Shown here: piece after piece, positions 12,286-12,506 of the stretch
How the letters are laid out: each line of letters begins with the position of its first letter
Numbering within the stretch: position 1 is the first letter of the stretch
Assembly (NCBI GenBank): GCA_011052355.1
Contig: DRJB01000033.1
Location: forward strand, 1-12,506
Direction: 5' to 3'
DNA: 12,506 nucleotides
From: Candidatus Kaiserbacteria bacterium
GTDB taxonomy: Bacteria > Patescibacteriota > Minisyncoccia > Phycocordibacterales > Phycocordibacteraceae
The notes under the pieces: generated by a model
The model's database searches: none
What the model saw: the letters and a program-made list of their open reading frames with translations, nothing else
Told to the model about the DNA's origin: nothing
Position numbers and translations under genes: made by a program

Positions 12286-12300
12286 ATAATTTATACGCAT

Positions 12301-12506
12301 ATGGCAACAATTCAAAAAGCAATCAAAGTCGGTTCGTCGGTCGCAGTGGTTATTCCGAAGAAATCTCTCAAGGCGCTTGGTATTAAACCGGGCGTACCGC
12401 TTGCTCTTGAGATTGATGAAAAGAACCGTTTGCTCGTCGTCTCGCATCCGGCGCCAATCGCTAATGCAGAACTACTTGACTGGACAGGTCGTTTTATAAA
12501 ACGCTA
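12301..12506 (+). CDS. AbrB/SpoVT-fold DNA-binding protein (3' end outside window)
   Basis: Sixty-eight codons are present and the frame runs off the window. MATIQKAIKVGSSVAVVIP begins the swapped-hairpin DNA-binding fold, followed by KKSLKALGIKPGVPLALEID (about 20-39), the usual pattern K.G.S.aVviPk....lgikpGd.l.leid. Then come LLVVSHP and DWTGRFIKRY, a short tail such as antitoxins carry for contacting a toxin. The family includes MazE- and VapB-type antitoxins and transition-state regulators. If it is an antitoxin, the toxin gene should lie directly downstream, outside this window. Promoter and operator-like repeat upstream fit self-regulation. Confidence 0.8.
   Translation, partial: MATIQKAIKVGSSVAVVIPKKSLKALGIKPGVPLALEIDEKNRLLVVSHPAPIANAELLDWTGRFIKR

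Noticed and set aside
1..12506. tRNA or rRNA genes
   Set aside because: No cloverleaf with a T-loop GTTCGANTC-type signature or conserved rRNA stretch was found in the short gaps between genes.

Overview
The window most likely comes from a Patescibacteria/CPR genome of Parcubacteria type. This is inferred from four things: a compact one-strand layout; T4SS-coupling-type ATPase, lamin-tail/PKD surface protein and AbrB genes mixed with cell-wall genes; several coiled-coil proteins I cannot assign; and almost no Shine-Dalgarno sequences. TGA is used as a stop (murD, DUF2061, rsmI), so the code is the standard bacterial one, not the recoded Gracilibacteria/Absconditabacteria code. Taxonomy is an inference; no rRNA or other marker gene is present.

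Layout (all genes on +): 1-1104, 3' part of an ABC exporter, followed by a 24-bp-stem hairpin. 1296-2968, a 456-aa coiled-coil protein and a 95-aa acidic helical protein, both of unknown function. 3067-3585, a membrane-anchored PrcB_C-like protein. 3626-7547, murD, murC, a DUF2061 membrane protein, rsmI and an 84-aa two-helix membrane protein. 7629-11160, a soluble TraG/VirD4-type ATPase overlapping by 14 nt a secreted LTD-PKD-LTD protein with a C-terminal membrane anchor. 11232-12152, a 306-aa acidic helical protein of unknown function, closed by an 18-bp-stem hairpin. 12301-end, an AbrB/SpoVT-fold protein cut by the window edge, behind a consensus sigma-70 promoter that carries an 8-bp inverted repeat.

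How the genes fit together: MurD and MurC perform successive-type Mur ligase steps of peptidoglycan precursor synthesis, and RsmI tunes the ribosome. The ATPase/LTD-PKD pair looks like one translation-coupled unit linking a cytoplasmic motor to a surface protein; the substrate and the partners are unknown.

The most unusual signal is a set of at least twelve perfect inverted repeats (stems 10-28 bp, mostly 3-6 nt loops) INSIDE reading frames between 4451 and 11002, in murD, murC, rsmI, the ATPase tail and the LTD-PKD protein. Their sequences are unrelated to one another, all keep the frame, and they often occur in pairs. In murD (first one), murC and rsmI they sit in conserved enzyme cores at close to the usual family length, so they do not look like simple insertions. 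In the murD second site and the protein linkers they look like added sequence. A second recurrent theme is -10-like boxes a few bases upstream of start codons, which suggests leaderless or near-leaderless transcripts.
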